Assembly (NCBI GenBank): GCA_960531495.1
Contig: OY482855.1
Location: 7,969,026-8,033,025, forward strand
Source: Zeus faber
Taxonomy: Eukaryota > Chordata > Actinopteri > Zeiformes > Zeidae
Length of the DNA stretch: 64,000 nt
Direction of reading: 5' to 3'
The notes beneath the pieces were generated by a model. The model did no database searches and was not told the DNA's origin. It worked only from the letters and a program-made list of their open reading frames with translations. The position numbers and the translations under genes are program-made. Below, in pieces: positions 62,610 through 64,000 of the stretch (the first letter of the stretch is position 1; each line of letters opens with the position of its first letter).

Positions 62610-63560
62610 GATTTCGGGGGTTTACGCCTTCATCAATATTTAGAACACGTGCGATGCAACGATGGTCTTTTTATACCCACAAAGTAGTGTTATGGTTAGG
62701 TTTTGAAACACTTGTGAGTTTTACAAAGAGGATAGAGTAAATCATGCCTTATGTGTGTGGACTCAGCAGGGATAATATCAAATGAGAACGGTTGATCTAC
62801 AGGAGAATAAATGTTTTGAAAGCAAACTGCATCCTATTCCATTATATTTTGAATTGTCACCTGGCGCCCGAATTTTGTGTTTTTCTTTGCGTAAATAAAG
62901 ACATTTCCAACATAAATTGGTGCAGAAAAGGCACACAGTGGAGTGTTTGACGCCAGACCCCCTGCTTAATGTGTCCCCCCCCCATGTTGAAACACAGAAG
63001 ACTGATGGAAGACTTGTCACACACACACACACACAGTTGTAGACTTAGGACCTCTACGCCTAGCGAATAGTGGACGTTCAAATGTTTATCAAAAAGTATG
63101 TACTATCCTTTTGAAATAATGAATGCTTATATACTTGATATTTTCTTGCCATATTGTCTTCTTCTACCTGACTGAAGGTCATTTGAAGTTATTCAGTTAG
63201 AACAGTTAGAATTCTCATTTTGGTCTGTCCTTTACTTTGCGGCTTTGTTAACTGAAAAAAAAGCTGCCTCCAAATAGTTTTTGTTCACTAGCTATGGTTG
63301 CGTTAAGAAAAATGGAGAAGGGCCCCACATCGGTCTTTGCGTGGGGCCGCCAAATCACGAAAACTGCCCCTGGGGGTGTGTTACCTCCTCTATGGTTTTG
63401 GCACTTTGTGTTGTATTAAATTGGTTATGTTTAATGTTGTTTCCTATGACTATGGTTCTGTGTTCAAGTGCATAGTGGTTGTAGGTGTGTAAAGTATGAT
63501 TTGTTTTGTTGGTGTACTTGGTTACATTGTGAAACAACGGCTTTCTTATTGAGGGGGATG
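60936..63560. other. Intergenic region without recognised gene
   Basis: Contains an inverted-repeat partner of 45,911-45,955 (61,078-61,127), a small hairpin (61,454-61,464 with 61,483-61,493), a CpG-richer patch (62,160-62,350) and a CA repeat (62,549-62,606). No frame shows a domain I know. Confidence 0.5.
62549..62606. repeat. CA dinucleotide microsatellite
   Basis: (CA)29. Confidence 0.97.
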
Positions 63561-63584
63561 CGTATGTGAGGGATTTAGATATAC

Positions 63585-63720
63585 CTCTGGGTATGCGCCC
63601 AGTGCCCTGGCAGGTCGGACAGTCAGCTGTCACGCCTGAGCTGTGCCTTCTGCTGGAGCCTCGCCCCCTTCTGCCATCCTGCTCGATGATTGGCACTTTG
63701 TTATTTTGCGCAGGTCGGTT
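63585..63720 (-). CDS. TMEM106-family exon candidate
   Basis: On the minus strand this encodes VTADCPTCQGTGRIPR followed by a splice donor gtatat at 63,584. The CPTCQGTGRIPR motif is characteristic of the cytosolic N-terminal region of TMEM106A/B/C, lysosomal type II membrane proteins, and the exon ends at the usual place after IPR. The 5' border is uncertain: the frame stays open to about 63,790 and I see no strong acceptor. I did not find the following exons on the minus strand within the window, so it may be a relic or a gene with exons I failed to recognise. TMEM106A neighbours NBR1 in mammals. Confidence 0.55.
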
Positions 63721-64000
63721 AGGTTTGTCCCTCAGGTGTGAGTAGTGGTGCGTATTGGGACAGAGGAAGTAAAGTGGTGTTGATACCGAACTTCATCCTG
63801 TGATTGGTTCTAATTATTCCCATCATTCAGACAAAACCATACGGTCGGCTACAATAGAAGTAGGCTCTTCTGAGGGTCTAAGTCCAATTTAGATCATCAA
63901 TCTCTAATCAAAGGCAGTCCCTTCTTCATTCTACTCTGCTTTTTACAGAATGGGAACTCTACCAAGCAGGTGTGTTGACGGAAGTGGAGGAGGGGTGGGA

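Noticed and set aside
63948-64000. Possible plus-strand exon after ctgctttttacag
   Set aside because: A good acceptor-like sequence and an ATG follow, but the window ends and the few residues match nothing I know.

Overview
This looks like a piece of a teleost fish genome. The evidence is a split vertebrate autophagy-receptor gene (nbr1) with GT-AG introns, dinucleotide microsatellites, and many transposable elements of kinds common in ray-finned fish (Rex1-like, L2-like, RTE-like and L1-like LINEs, endogenous retroviruses, Ty3/gypsy and small LTR elements). No bacterial operons, CRISPR arrays, rRNA genes or convincing tRNA genes were seen. The species cannot be named from the sequence alone.

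Layout: positions 1 to about 40,700 are a transposon graveyard with nested insertions. A plus-strand Rex1-like LINE (170-1051, resuming at 7191-8498) is split by a minus-strand L2-like LINE (1059-7183). The same LINE is hit again by a solo LTR (8503-8865), and next to it lie a TA tract and a perfect 39-bp palindrome. A minus-strand endogenous retrovirus (ERV) remnant follows (9176 to about 15,300), then a 5'-truncated L1 (15,490-18,545), a minus-strand L2-type LINE with its RT catalytic box deleted (18,551-20,640), and a solo LTR with a 6-bp target duplication (21,359-21,872). Next is a short gene-less LTR element (22,702-23,868), inserted in a retroviral integrase remnant, with a second copy of its family inverted 435 bp away. 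A plus-strand ERV (25,290 to about 34,495) is itself interrupted by an LTR element in gag (26,131) and by a Rex1-like LINE in pol (28,506-31,922). A minus-strand Ty3/gypsy remnant (34,756-37,400) and an RTE-like LINE (39,600-40,680) complete the block.

Positions 41,397-58,477 hold nbr1 on the plus strand. I assembled 23 coding exons with consistent phases, giving 3,192 coding bases including the stop (1,063 residues). They encode in order a PB1 domain, a glycine-rich linker, a ZZ zinc finger, a coiled coil, the four-tryptophan (FW/NBR1) domain, an LC3-interacting motif, the amphipathic J segment and a C-terminal UBA domain. This is the only gene in the window that appears intact. Its product is a selective autophagy receptor that joins ubiquitinated cargo (UBA), p62 filaments (PB1) and LC3/GABARAP on the forming autophagosome (LIR).

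Downstream of nbr1 lies a roughly 2.4-kb 3' UTR-like stretch with several polyadenylation signals, then intergenic DNA. Near the right edge, an exon-like minus-strand segment (about 63,585-63,720) carries the cysteine motif of the TMEM106 family. TMEM106A is also the neighbour of NBR1 in mammals, so this may be conserved synteny. I found no wholly new system. The strongest unusual items are the nested insertions with readable empty sites, the ETS/CRE-like module amplified inside the L2 element, the inverted pair of gene-less LTR elements, the perfect palindrome, and the glycine-rich insert just before the nbr1 ZZ finger.
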